From positions 1,351,001 to 1,415,000 of the forward strand of contig NZ_OOHJ01000018.1 of NCBI RefSeq assembly GCF_900323885.1: a DNA stretch of 64,000 nt, in the 5' to 3' direction. The translations under genes were made by a program, and so were the position numbers. Shown here piece by piece: positions 1-8,672 of this stretch (its first letter is position 1; each line of letters opens with the position of its first letter). Below the pieces are notes generated by a model. That model was not told the DNA's origin, made no database searches, and worked only from the letters and a program-made list of their open reading frames with translations. Source of the stretch: [Actinomadura] parvosata subsp. kistnae. Lineage in GTDB: Bacteria > Actinomycetota > Actinomycetes > Streptosporangiales > Streptosporangiaceae.

Positions 1-1586
1 GGCGCCTCTCCACGGCCTGCCTCCGCCTGGAACGAGTCAACCGCCCCGGCCTGACCTGGGGAGCTTCCGGTGGCGACCGGCAAGGGCAACGGCGCTCCCG
101 CGCCGGGCACCTGCGCCTGCCCCCCGGCCCCTGCGGCACTCCCCCGCCCGCCACCTGCGGCCCCCGCCCGCCACCTGCGGCCCCCGCCGGCCACCTGCGG
201 CACACCAGGGGTGACCTGCGGCACCGCACCGGTTGCTTGCGGGGCGCCGCCGGTCGCTTGCGGCACGGCACCGGTCGCTTGCGGGACGGCGCTCGCGGAG
301 GGGCCGGGGACCGCGTTCAAGTTCCCGCCCGTAGTGGCCCCCTGCGCCGCGCTCGGCACCACGCTGGGGATCGCGCTCGGAATGACGAGCGCCCCACCCA
401 CCCCGGGCACCGGCACCGGCGCAGCCGCCGCGTGGGCGCGCCGCGGCACGGCTCGGGCGCGTTGTGACGCGGCCTGGGTGCGTCGCGGCGCAGCTTGAGC
501 ACCGGGCAGCGCAACATGCGCGCGCTGCGGTGCAGCTTGCGTGCGTTGCGGCAGAGCTTGCGGCAGCGTCCACAGCCCGCCCCTTACACCGGCTGGCCCC
601 ACGACGCCCGGCCTCACGCCGCTAGGGCCTACGGAACCAGGACCCGGCGAGCGGCGGTGCGGCCCCACCTGTGCCCGTGGAGTGGCCCTTCCGGCGCTCA
701 CCAGGGCACTCTGCGTGCGCGCGGGCGCAGCTTGCGGCTGGGCGGCTTCCGTGCGCCTGGGCGCGACGTGTGCGGGCGCGGCCGCCGTGCGTACAGGCGC
801 GGCCGGCGTGCGCGCTGGTGCCGCCTGCGCGCGGCCGGGCACGGCCCCGGCAGGCAGGGGCACCGCCTGCACCCGTCCAGGCGCCGCCTCCGTGCGCGCG
901 GGCCGGGCATGCGCGTGAGCGGGCACAGGCGCGGGCGCGGCTTGCGACAGGGCCGCAGCCGGGGCTGGGGCTGGGACTGGGGCCGGGATGGTCGTCGTTT
1001 CGCCCGCGACCACCTCCCCGTCCCGAACGGCGGCGGTGCGGCTCATGGTGGTCAGCCCGCCGCTCTCGACGTCACGCACCCGGGCGACCGCCGCGAGCAC
1101 CACTTCCCGCGCCCCCGCCGGCGTCCGGAGCGTGACGTCCACGGAGCGCTCGCCGGAGACCTTGCCCAGCGCGCACATCCGCGTCCCGGGCGGGGGCGCC
1201 GCTTTCGTGGCCGGCCGGCCGACGACGGCCAGCGCCCGCATGGTGAGCGTCCCCGCCATGCCGAGGTCGGGGGTCGTTCCGCGCGTCGGTGCCGCACCGG
1301 CGACGGGGGCCGTACCGACCGGGGAAGCCGCAGGGGCAGAGGCAGGGAGGCAGGACACCTCCTGCAGCGCCTCGACGGGGCTGGCCGCGACCGCGACCCG
1401 CGCCCCCCGCGCCATCCCGTTGAGCCGGACCCGGAACCGCTGCGTGTCTCCGGTCCTGACCCACCTGCCGATCCCCTCGGCCCCGTTCACCCGTTCCAGC
1501 ACCAGCGACACCCCGGCCGCCGCCACGGGCACGGAGGGCACCGCCGCCAGGATCAGCACCCCTGCGACGACCCAGCTCCTCCGCAT
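1..1586 (-). CDS. Secreted Pro/Ala-rich protein, C-terminus cut by window edge
   Basis: The reading frame from ATG 1586 stays open to base 1, so the gene runs off the left edge. It starts with a clear signal peptide (MRRSWVVAGVLILAAVPS, Ala-rich cleavage region near residue 24), then about 170 residues of possible folded domain with two cysteines (SCLPAS, RMCALG), then a very long Pro/Ala/Gln/Arg low-complexity tail of degenerate QAAPxR and VPQATGG repeats. The family is not recognised. It lies 66 bp after the NUDIX gene in the same direction and may be the end of the conjugation-like operon. The frame left of base 200 is unsafe because the 20-bp repeat at 141-200 probably lacks bases. A secreted or wall-spanning role is inference. 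Confidence 0.55.
   Translation of the reverse strand, partial: MRRSWVVAGVLILAAVPSVPVAAAGVSLVLERVNGAEGIGRWVRTGDTQRFRVRLNGMARGARVAVAASPVEALQEVSCLPASAPAASPVGTAPVAGAAPTRGTTPDLGMAGTLTMRALAVVGRPATKAAPPPGTRMCALGKVSGERSVDVTLRTPAGAREVVLAAVARVRDVESGGLTTMSRTAAVRDGEVVAGETTTIPAPVPAPAPAAALSQAAPAPVPAHAHARPARTEAAPGRVQAVPLPAGAVPGRAQAAPARTPAAPVRTAAAPAHVAPRRTEAAQPQAAPARTQSALVSAGRATPRAQVGPHRRSPGPGSVGPSGVRPGVVGPAGVRGGLWTLPQALPQRTQAAPQRAHVALPGAQAAPRRTQAASQRARAVPRRAHAAAAPVPVPGVGGALVIPSAIPSVVPSAAQGATTGGNLNAVPGPSASAVPQATGAVPQATGGAPQATGAVPQVTPGVPQVAGGGRRWRAGAAGGGRGSAAGAGGQAQVPGAGAPLPLPVATGSSPGQAGAVDSFQAEAGRGEA
141..200. repeat. 20-bp tandem repeat, three copies
   Basis: Three near-identical 20-bp units lie end to end inside the Pro/Ala-rich gene. 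On the coding strand each starts CCGCAGGTGG. With one more G per unit the repeat would be 21 bp and read Pro-Gln-Val-Ala-Gly-Gly-Gly in frame, continuing the VPQVAGG repeats before it. As given, each unit shifts the frame. Confidence 0.8.
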
Positions 1587-1651
1587 GGCTCCCCACTCCC
1601 CCGCCGCGACAAATTACGCACAGTAATCATTGTGTCACAGAGAGGGATGTC

Positions 1652-2044
1652 CTAATCGCGGTGGAGCAGATTCTCCACGGTCTTCATGATGGGCAGGTCG
1701 GCGCCCAGCCATTCGACGTCGTAGTACTCCCCGGGCCCGAGCCAGCGCAGCGCCAGATGCTCGCGCGCCTCGGGGCTGCCGGAGGCCAGGGTGCAGAGCC
1801 AGACGCGCATGACGTACCCCTCGGCGAGCGGCCAGTCACCGCCGACGCGCGCGCCGACGGAGACCTCGACGCCCAGCTCCTCCCGGCACTCCCGGACGAG
1901 CGCCGCCGCCTCGCTCTCCCCCGGGTCCACCTTCCCGCCGGGGAACTCCCAGCCGCCGGCCAGCGCGGCGGGCTGGGCACGCTGGGCGGCCAGCACCCGC
2001 CCGCCGTCGGCGACGATCACCGCGGCAACGACCACAATGCTCAT
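1652..2044 (-). CDS. NUDIX hydrolase, MutT-like
   Basis: This 130-residue protein has a complete Nudix box, GGKVDPGE near residues 36-43 followed by REC-REELGV near 51-59, matching Gx5Ex7REUxEExGU. The family hydrolyses nucleoside diphosphates linked to another group. Small MutT-like members clean up oxidised or modified dNTPs in the cytoplasm, and the exact substrate cannot be read here. ATG 2044 overlaps the stop of the peptidoglycan hydrolase gene (ATGA), so it is translationally coupled to the conjugation-like operon, an unusual place for a house-cleaning enzyme. A longer frame upstream exists but lies inside the previous gene. Confidence 0.9.
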   Translation of the reverse strand: MSIVVVAAVIVADGGRVLAAQRAQPAALAGGWEFPGGKVDPGESEAAALVRECREELGVEVSVGARVGGDWPLAEGYVMRVWLCTLASGSPEAREHLALRWLGPGEYYDVEWLGADLPIMKTVENLLHRD

Positions 2045-3135
2045 AGGGTGGGATTCTGCAGCTTCTTGATCTGTTCGAGGACGTCGGGGTTCTGCAGGGG
2101 ACGGGTGAAGCCCACGCGGTTGCCCCGGGCCTGGTAGCTGGTGACCTTGATGGGCCCGCACAGCCGGCACCTGGCCTCCAGCATCTTGCCCTTCGAGACG
2201 ACGAGCCCCACGTGGCCGGGGCTGTCGGGCGAGGTGCCCGGCCCGGCGTTGAAGAACACCAGGTCCCCCGGCTGTTCCTCACCCTCTAACACCTTCACCC
2301 CGAACGGCCACTGCGTGAACGTGGTGCGCGGGATCTTCAGCCCCGCCGCCTTGTAGGCCGCGTAGATGACGCCCGAGCAGTCGAACGCGTCCGGCCCCGT
2401 GCCGCCCCACAGGTACGGCTTGCCGCGCTGCGCCAGCGCGAACTGCAGGATCTTGGCCACGAGGTCGCTCGGCGCGGCCTCGACCAGCGGCTCGTCGCAC
2501 TCCTCCGACGCCTGCGGCGGCACCTTGACGTCGCCGGACTTGGCGTACCTTCTGGCGATCTCCTCGACCTGGTCGACGTACCACCAGGCCCGGTTGTAGA
2601 CGAACAGCGCCTGCCGGACGTTCTCGGGGGCGCCGTTGCGCTTGAGCATCTTGGCGGCGCCGAGGATGGCGTCGGCCGGGTTGTAGATGTCGGCCACGCC
2701 GTCGCCGTCGCCGTCGGAGGCGTACCCGTTGACCGTGGACGACGTGGCGATCCTGGCCTTGCCGCCCCACGTGGAGATGAGGAACTGCATCGGCCCGGCC
2801 GCGCCGGCCGCGTTGGTGCCGCTCTGGACGCCGGGCAGGGTGGAGCGGCCGTGGTCGGTCTCGCGCTTGCCGACGGCGGCCAGGATGTTCCACTGGACGC
2901 CGATCTTCTTGCCGTACTCCTTGTACAGCTCCAGGTACTCGGCGGGAATGTCGGAGGCGGCCGAGTCGGAGACCTCCTCCACCTGCGCCTGGTCATTGCA
3001 GTCGACGCTCGTGCCCCCGCTGGACAGGAACGACGGCATCGACATCAGCAGCAGCGGCGACACGACGACCGCCACCAGGAGCAGCAGGCCCGCCGCGCCG
3101 ATGATCAGCGCGAGCCGGGCTTTGGAGAGCTTCAC
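2041..3135 (-). CDS. Lytic transglycosylase plus NlpC/P60 peptidase (TcpG/VirB1-like)
   Basis: A 364-residue membrane-anchored wall hydrolase. Residues 10-30 form one TM segment. An SLT-like domain follows (GKRETDHGR with the likely catalytic Glu, then AAGPMQFLISTWGG and YNRAWWYVDQV), and the C-terminal third is NlpC/P60 with DAFDCSGVIY (Cys nucleophile) and PGHVGLV (His). This two-domain form is the usual peptidoglycan hydrolase of Gram-positive conjugation systems (Tn916 Orf14, TcpG), which opens a path for the channel. The GTG start overlaps the previous stop (GTGA). Its place at the end of the tcp-like operon supports that role. Confidence 0.88.
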   Translation of the reverse strand: MKLSKARLALIIGAAGLLLLVAVVVSPLLLMSMPSFLSSGGTSVDCNDQAQVEEVSDSAASDIPAEYLELYKEYGKKIGVQWNILAAVGKRETDHGRSTLPGVQSGTNAAGAAGPMQFLISTWGGKARIATSSTVNGYASDGDGDGVADIYNPADAILGAAKMLKRNGAPENVRQALFVYNRAWWYVDQVEEIARRYAKSGDVKVPPQASEECDEPLVEAAPSDLVAKILQFALAQRGKPYLWGGTGPDAFDCSGVIYAAYKAAGLKIPRTTFTQWPFGVKVLEGEEQPGDLVFFNAGPGTSPDSPGHVGLVVSKGKMLEARCRLCGPIKVTSYQARGNRVGFTRPLQNPDVLEQIKKLQNPTL

Positions 3136-3752
3136 TGGTCACCCTCCTGGCCCTCGTCGGACGGCAGGATGTCGTAGATGCGCCAGTCGGCGCCGAGCTG
3201 GCTCACGGTGACCGCGTACTCCTCCGTGGCCACCTTGTTGCCGCTCTTGGCGGTGACCTGCCGGTTCGCGGCCACCACGAACACGATGGAGGACTTCTCG
3301 ACCTGCCTGATCTCCTTCAGGTGAGCCGTGGCCGTCGAGACCGTCTGGTCGCTCCGGTTCTGCTCGACGAAGCCCACCGAGGTGACCGTCCTGGTGAGGG
3401 TGCCGGCCAGCTCGGGCGTGGTGAAGACCTTCAGCCGCTGCGCGTACGCCGCGGGGTCCTCGTCGTAGCGGAAGGTGCCGTACGCGGCGGTGAACCGCTC
3501 GGCGAGATCCGCCGCCGCGGCCAGCTGCTCCTTCTTCATCGGCAGGTACGAGTAGATGTCGAACGGCGCGGCGCTCGCGGTCGCCAGCGGCGTGCTCGAC
3601 GCCACGGCGGAGCTGGTGGCGACGCTCGCCGCCGGCTCCGGCGCGGCCTGCTCGGCCGAGTCGGGCCACATCGTCAGGTAGATGCCGACCGCTGCGATGA
3701 CCACGACGAGGGCGGCGAAGGCCACCCCCCGCCTGTCACCCGGCTGCGCCAT
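3132..3752 (-). CDS. Small bitopic membrane protein of the conjugation-like cluster
   Basis: 206 residues with one N-terminal TM segment (AFAALVVVIAAVGIYLTMW), an Ala/Ser/Thr-rich linker, then an extracytoplasmic domain of mixed helix and strand (MKKEQLAAAADLAERFTAAYG, later TAHLKEIRQVEKSSIVFVVAANR and EEYAVTVSQLGADWRIYDILPS). The topology and NTF2-like look of the tail resemble VirB8/TcpC-type proteins, but no family can be fixed by eye. It starts 2 bp after the VirB6-like gene and overlaps the hydrolase gene, so it is part of the same transcript and probably an envelope-spanning part of the machine. Confidence 0.7.
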   Translation of the reverse strand: MAQPGDRRGVAFAALVVVIAAVGIYLTMWPDSAEQAAPEPAASVATSSAVASSTPLATASAAPFDIYSYLPMKKEQLAAAADLAERFTAAYGTFRYDEDPAAYAQRLKVFTTPELAGTLTRTVTSVGFVEQNRSDQTVSTATAHLKEIRQVEKSSIVFVVAANRQVTAKSGNKVATEEYAVTVSQLGADWRIYDILPSDEGQEGDQ

Positions 3753-3754
3753 GT

Positions 3755-6154
3755 TCAGTCCTTGTCCGCGTTGTTCGGCTTGAGCCAGAAGGGCACGTCG
3801 GGGCTGTCACCTCCGGAGCCGCCGCCGTCGCGGCTGCTGCGCAGCCAGAGCGGGGGCGCCTCGGAGGTGCGGGACGACGGCTCGTCTGAGCCGAAGATCC
3901 GGGGGCCGGACGACGCGCCGCCAGACCTGGAGCTCCCGTTGCCGCCGCCGAAGAGGCCGCCACCGGAGCCGCCGTTCGAGCCGCCTGACCTGCGCGATCC
4001 GTTCCCGCCGCCGAAGAGGCCGCCACCGGAGCCGCCGGAGCCCGAGCCGCCGAACAGCCCGCCGCCCGAGCCGCCGCGCGAGCGCGTCCCGCCCGTACGT
4101 GAGCCGCCCGACCCGCCGGAACGTGAGCCGCCCGAGCTCGTGGAGCCGCCGAAGCGCGAGGTGCGCGCTCCCGTGCTCCGCGAGCCGCCCGCCGAGCCGC
4201 CGGAGCCGCCGCGGCGCGCCCAGCCGCCGCCGGACGCCCCGCCGAACCAGCCGCCCGCCGAGGCGGAACCGCCACCCGAGCCGCCACCCGAGCCGCCGGA
4301 AGCCGAACCGCCGCCCGAACCGGAGCCGCCCGAGCCCGAGGCCAGGCCGCCGGTGCCGGAGGAGGCGGCTCTGGGGCCGCCCGCCACCCCGCCGCGCGTG
4401 CGGGCCGGGGTGCCGCCCAGGTTGAGCGGCGGCGCGGTGCCCCTGCGGGGTTCGAGCGTGGCGCGTCCGGCCGCCTTGCCGCCCTGCTGGTCGGTGTCGA
4501 GCGGCGCGGCCGTGGCCGGGATGCGGGTGCCCGCCGAGACGCCCTCGCCTTCCTCGCCGCGCGCCCGCAGCTGCCCGGCCGCCGCCGTGGTCGCCGCGCC
4601 CACCGGGTTGCCCGCCGCGGCCGCCCTGATGAGCGGCTCCGCCTTGCGCAGCCCCCACCGGCCGATCCTGGCCGAGGCGACCGGCGGCAGCGCGCCCGCC
4701 GAGCGTTCGAGCACGGACGAGCTCGCGGCCTCGCCCAGCATGCGGGTGGTGACCGTGTGGCCGCTCATCGAGGCGAACAGGTGCTGGAACGGCCGGCGGT
4801 AGAAGAACACCGCGATCGTCAGCAACGCCATGAACAGCACCTGCATGCCCCACGGCATGGCCGTCGAGATGATCAGCGCGTACCCGTACACGAGGACGCT
4901 GAGCACGATCGTCAGCACCGCCTGCCGCAGCAGCGTGCCGACCAGCATCTCCACCCAGCGCATGGCGATGATCCGGCCGCTGCCCGGATGCACGCCGATG
5001 AGCAGGAAGATCGGCCCCAGGATGAGCAGCAGCAGGAAGCCCACCTTCAGCACCAGCAGCGAGACCGCCACGAGGAAGATGAGCAGGCCCGCCACGATGG
5101 CCGCGATGAACGCCCCGACGGCGACGCCGAGCCGGTTCGACCAGTCACGGCCGGAGAAGGTGGCGTAGCGGGGGTCGTTCCTGAGCTTGTCGGCGAGCGA
5201 GGCGTACTCCGACTGCCTCGCCCCCACGTCGGGGGCCGGCTGGCCGGCCACGGGCTGCGGGATCGACTGCATCTCCAGCACCTTGCGGCCCCAGTCGCGC
5301 ACGACGGGCTGCTGCGGGTCGGCGGTGCCGAACAGGCCCACCAGCCACGGCTTGCAGACCAGCGTCGACCACAGCGCGTCGGCGTTCTGGTCCACGCCGG
5401 GCGTGCCGCTCTGCGCGTACCCGCCGGCCTTGACCTGCGGGTTGGCGTTGCCGGGCGGCGGCAGGCAGGACGCGCCGCCCGCGCCCGGCAGGCCGGAGAA
5501 GGCGGAGTTGACCACCTCGCCGGTCTTGTCGGTGACGACCTTGCCCAGGCCGGTGAAGTCGCCGGGCCGGCTGAAGAACCACACCGCCACCGTGACCGCC
5601 AGCACCATCCAGATCACGCCTTCGGCGGTGGTGGTGGCGCGCTTGCGGATCAGGCCGTACCAGGCCAGCCAGATGGCGCCGAGGATGACGATCGGACGGA
5701 GGTAGGGCCAGTACATGGCGTTGGACAGGTTCGTGACGATGTCGTCGACCACGTCCTTGATGGACTGCAGCGGCCCTTCCGTCGCCGCCGCCTGGTACGT
5801 GGTGATCGTCAGCCGGTCGACCGCCTTGGCCGCGGTGAAGATGCCGTTGGCCCACATGTTGCCGAGCACGGCCACGTAGTCGGAGCAGCTCAGCTCGTGC
5901 GTGTGCCAGAACTGGCCGCTCATGCCGAACTGGTCGTAGTTCGTGGTCGCCGGCTGCGGGCCGCTCTCGACGACCGGCGGCTGGATCAGGCCGTCGACGC
6001 CGCTGCCGACCGGCTCAGGGTAGAGCGGGCCCGACAGGTCGCAGGGAGCCGCCGCGGCGGGGGTGGAGGTGGCGCCCAGCACCATCGGCACCACCAGGAC
6101 AACGCCGATCAGCGCGAGAACCAGTGCCAGCCGTCGGGATAGCCGGACCTTCAT
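3755..6154 (-). CDS. VirB6/TcpH-like polytopic channel protein with Gly/Ser-rich tail
   Basis: 799 residues. A signal-like segment at 9-35 is followed by an extracytoplasmic region with several Cys, TM segments near 155-172, 180-197 and 345-375, and a strongly hydrophobic block at about 380-460. The last 250 residues are almost only Gly, Ser, Arg and Ala, with repeated GGGLFGGGNGS-type units, ending in a charged tip (DVPFWLKPNNADKD). This layout, a polytopic core with a long soluble C-terminus next to a VirB4 gene, is that of TrbL/VirB6/TcpH channel proteins. Its ATG overlaps the VirB4 stop by ATGA. The low-complexity tail is longer than in textbook members and probably disordered. Confidence 0.8.
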   Translation of the reverse strand: MKVRLSRRLALVLALIGVVLVVPMVLGATSTPAAAAPCDLSGPLYPEPVGSGVDGLIQPPVVESGPQPATTNYDQFGMSGQFWHTHELSCSDYVAVLGNMWANGIFTAAKAVDRLTITTYQAAATEGPLQSIKDVVDDIVTNLSNAMYWPYLRPIVILGAIWLAWYGLIRKRATTTAEGVIWMVLAVTVAVWFFSRPGDFTGLGKVVTDKTGEVVNSAFSGLPGAGGASCLPPPGNANPQVKAGGYAQSGTPGVDQNADALWSTLVCKPWLVGLFGTADPQQPVVRDWGRKVLEMQSIPQPVAGQPAPDVGARQSEYASLADKLRNDPRYATFSGRDWSNRLGVAVGAFIAAIVAGLLIFLVAVSLLVLKVGFLLLLILGPIFLLIGVHPGSGRIIAMRWVEMLVGTLLRQAVLTIVLSVLVYGYALIISTAMPWGMQVLFMALLTIAVFFYRRPFQHLFASMSGHTVTTRMLGEAASSSVLERSAGALPPVASARIGRWGLRKAEPLIRAAAAGNPVGAATTAAAGQLRARGEEGEGVSAGTRIPATAAPLDTDQQGGKAAGRATLEPRRGTAPPLNLGGTPARTRGGVAGGPRAASSGTGGLASGSGGSGSGGGSASGGSGGGSGGGSASAGGWFGGASGGGWARRGGSGGSAGGSRSTGARTSRFGGSTSSGGSRSGGSGGSRTGGTRSRGGSGGGLFGGSGSGGSGGGLFGGGNGSRRSGGSNGGSGGGLFGGGNGSSRSGGASSGPRIFGSDEPSSRTSEAPPLWLRSSRDGGGSGGDSPDVPFWLKPNNADKD

Positions 6155-8625
6155 GACCGTACCTCCTGCGCCCTGCCCACGCCCCCTTGAAGATCATGCC
6201 CGGTGCCATCGGGTTTGTCGTGCGTTGGATTCGTGTCGAGCCAGCGGAGCAGCTCCTCGGAGATCAGGTCTACTCCGATCCGGCCCGCCCTGCCATCCAG
6301 ATCGCGGAATACGCATTCGCCGTTTCCCAGCGAGCGCAGCACGGCCTTGTGCTCTTCCGACGGCTCCACCCCGAGCAGGGACATGACGTGGTCCACTTCC
6401 ACCCGTTCCGTGGACCTGAACGCGAAGACGGACGACAGGCAGTTGGTCACCTGTTCGTTGAGCAGGTCTCCCGCGTTCTGCGAGACCAGCACGAGAGCGG
6501 TGTTGCGGGAGCGGCCCATCCGGCTCACCTCGGGCACCAGCTTGGCGCCCTCGGGCGTGGAGGTGATCGCCCACGCCTCGTCCAGGAAGATCGCCTTGGG
6601 GGCGCGCCGGTCGAGGCCGTTCATCAGCCTGCGCGCGAACTGGGAGACCAGGTAGAGCAGGGCCACCGACAGCCGCTGCTCGTAGGAGTAGTCCTCCCTG
6701 CTCGTGGCCACGTCCGGCAGCGTCAGGCCGCCCAGCGTGAACACGGTCGTCCAGCCCTCGGTGTCGATCTGGTCACCGCCCGACGGGTCGAAGCACAGCC
6801 GGGCCAGGTGCATCTCCGACATCGAGCGCAGCACCGCGCCCAGGTTCTTCGACGCCGGGTCGTCGGCCTGCTCCAGGAAGTCCACGACCTTGCCCAGCGA
6901 CGGGTCCGCGCCGTTCGAGACCGCCGCCACCGCCTGGATCATCGCCGACTCGCGCTCCTCCGACATGCGGGGCAGCAGCAGCCGCAGCGTCTCCGTCGCC
7001 ATCGTCTTCTTCGCCGCGATGTCGTCGCCGAACGAGAACGGGTCGAGCAGCCCCGGCGCCGCCGACCCCAGCGGGATCACCCGCGCCTTGCGGCCCCGCT
7101 TCTCCAGCAGCCGCACCAGCGACTCCGCGTCGCCCTTCGGGTCGATCACCGCCACCGTCACGCCGCGCAACGCCATCTGGTAGATCATCAGCAGCGCGAG
7201 CGTGGTCTTGCCGCCGCCCGGCTCACCCGTGATCGCGATGGCCGTCGGCCGGTTGCGGGTCGCCGCCACCAGCGGGTCGAAGTGCACGATGCTGCGCGCC
7301 CTGCCGACCGTCTCCCCGATGTACGGGCCCAGCCAGCCCTCGCTGCCCTCACCCAGCCGATCGCCCAGATCGACCGTGGCCGTCGCCATGCCGCCCGCGA
7401 TCGTGCGCAACGGCTGCCGCTGGGCGTAGGCGTTCAGGCGCACCTTCTCGCCCGGCAGCGACTCGCAGAACAGCGAGAACTGGTCGCCGGTCGAGTTCAC
7501 CACGTCGATGCCCATGTCGCGGTAGTGCTCCACCACCGCCTCCACCCGCTGCACGCAGATGTCCTCGGTCGGGGCCGAGACGATCAGGCGGTGCCAGCCG
7601 TACACGAAAGGCAGCCGCTCCTTCGTGATGCCGTGCTCCAGCATGCGGGCCGCGTCGATCTGCTCCGCCAGCGCCAGCGGCGCCTCCGCGCCCGCCTCCC
7701 GGATGTGGTGATCCATGTCGCGGGCGTGCGCCAGCTTGCGCGCCACGTCCTTGGACGCCTTCACCGGCGGGATCAGCCGCATCCGCGAGGAGATCTCCAC
7801 CGGGAATGGCAACTGGTCCGCGAAGTGCATCCACGGCTCACCGTCGGGGAACGGCATCAGGTCGGGGAACCTCGCGAACGACAGGTACGCCACGTACGAG
7901 TCGCCCTGCGGCTGCACGATCCGCAACAACGACCTGCCGTTGTGGATCTCCCCCTCCACCAGCGACTCGATCTCGCCCCTGCCCCACCGCCGGCGCGGGC
8001 TCGCCGACGGCGGCGGATCGCCCACCGCCCCGGCCGCCGCGTGCTGGAACAGCCACGCCACCTCGACGGAGGTGGCGTGACGGGCGTACAAGGCGCTCGA
8101 CGCGAGCGCCCGGCCCAGCCGCTCGGCCTGCTCCGTCCACCGCCCGATCTCGCTGTCGGGCACGTGGTCGTCCTCCATGCCGAGCACCCGCTCCGTCTTC
8201 TGGTAGAAGCCGAACAGTTGCGACAACACGCCGCTGCCGAGCTGCTTGCCGCGCGGGCCGAGCCGCACGCCCAGGTAGACCTCCTTCGTCCAGAAGTCCT
8301 TCGCCCAGACGTGCCGGTACATCTCCTCCAGGTAGTCGCGCCAGCCCGGCCCCTCGTCGGACGTGGCGTTCAGCGCCATCGCCCACTCCGCGGCCGGATA
8401 CGTGCGGTGCGCCACCCTCAGGTGGACCTCCGCGTCGGGCATCCTGATCGCCGCCAGCGCGATCGTGATGTTGGTGGCCAGCGCCTCGCGCTCCTCCGGC
8501 GTGACGAACTCGTAGCTGACCGTCGGGAGCCGGAAATACGCCCATGCGCAGGTGTCCGTGAGCAGGATGCGGTCGTCGAAGTAGCGGACCGCGAGGCGCT
8601 GGTGCGCTCGGGACGCCCTGCTCAT
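6151..8625 (-). CDS. VirB4-like conjugation ATPase (TcpF-type)
   Basis: 824 residues from ATG 8625. That start is chosen because GAGGGGG lies 4-5 bases upstream, whereas the ATG six codons earlier has no site. Walker A is ITGEPGGGKTTLALL near residue 468 and Walker B is AIFLDEAWAI near 680, with VLVSQNAGDLLNEQV after it. The N-terminal half is the soluble VirB4/TraC-type domain (QRLAVRYFDDRILLTDTCAWAYFRLP). VirB4 ATPases power assembly and substrate transfer in all type IV secretion systems. It lies between the MinD-like and VirB6-like genes, both in the same direction. Confidence 0.9.
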   Translation of the reverse strand: MSRASRAHQRLAVRYFDDRILLTDTCAWAYFRLPTVSYEFVTPEEREALATNITIALAAIRMPDAEVHLRVAHRTYPAAEWAMALNATSDEGPGWRDYLEEMYRHVWAKDFWTKEVYLGVRLGPRGKQLGSGVLSQLFGFYQKTERVLGMEDDHVPDSEIGRWTEQAERLGRALASSALYARHATSVEVAWLFQHAAAGAVGDPPPSASPRRRWGRGEIESLVEGEIHNGRSLLRIVQPQGDSYVAYLSFARFPDLMPFPDGEPWMHFADQLPFPVEISSRMRLIPPVKASKDVARKLAHARDMDHHIREAGAEAPLALAEQIDAARMLEHGITKERLPFVYGWHRLIVSAPTEDICVQRVEAVVEHYRDMGIDVVNSTGDQFSLFCESLPGEKVRLNAYAQRQPLRTIAGGMATATVDLGDRLGEGSEGWLGPYIGETVGRARSIVHFDPLVAATRNRPTAIAITGEPGGGKTTLALLMIYQMALRGVTVAVIDPKGDAESLVRLLEKRGRKARVIPLGSAAPGLLDPFSFGDDIAAKKTMATETLRLLLPRMSEERESAMIQAVAAVSNGADPSLGKVVDFLEQADDPASKNLGAVLRSMSEMHLARLCFDPSGGDQIDTEGWTTVFTLGGLTLPDVATSREDYSYEQRLSVALLYLVSQFARRLMNGLDRRAPKAIFLDEAWAITSTPEGAKLVPEVSRMGRSRNTALVLVSQNAGDLLNEQVTNCLSSVFAFRSTERVEVDHVMSLLGVEPSEEHKAVLRSLGNGECVFRDLDGRAGRIGVDLISEELLRWLDTNPTHDKPDGTGHDLQGGVGRAQEVRS

Positions 8626-8672
8626 GCCGCCCCCTCGGCGCATGAACGGGCCAGACCTGCTCGCTTGTTCAC

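Noticed and set aside
988-1626. Plus-strand frame of 212 codons
   Set aside because: It is antisense to the minus-strand gene that has a clean signal peptide, and its composition (Ser/Thr/Pro/Arg) is that of a shadow frame.
3321-4802. Long plus-strand Pro-rich frame opposite the VirB6-like gene
   Set aside because: It is the mirror of the Gly/Ser-rich tail and an artefact of G+C bias.
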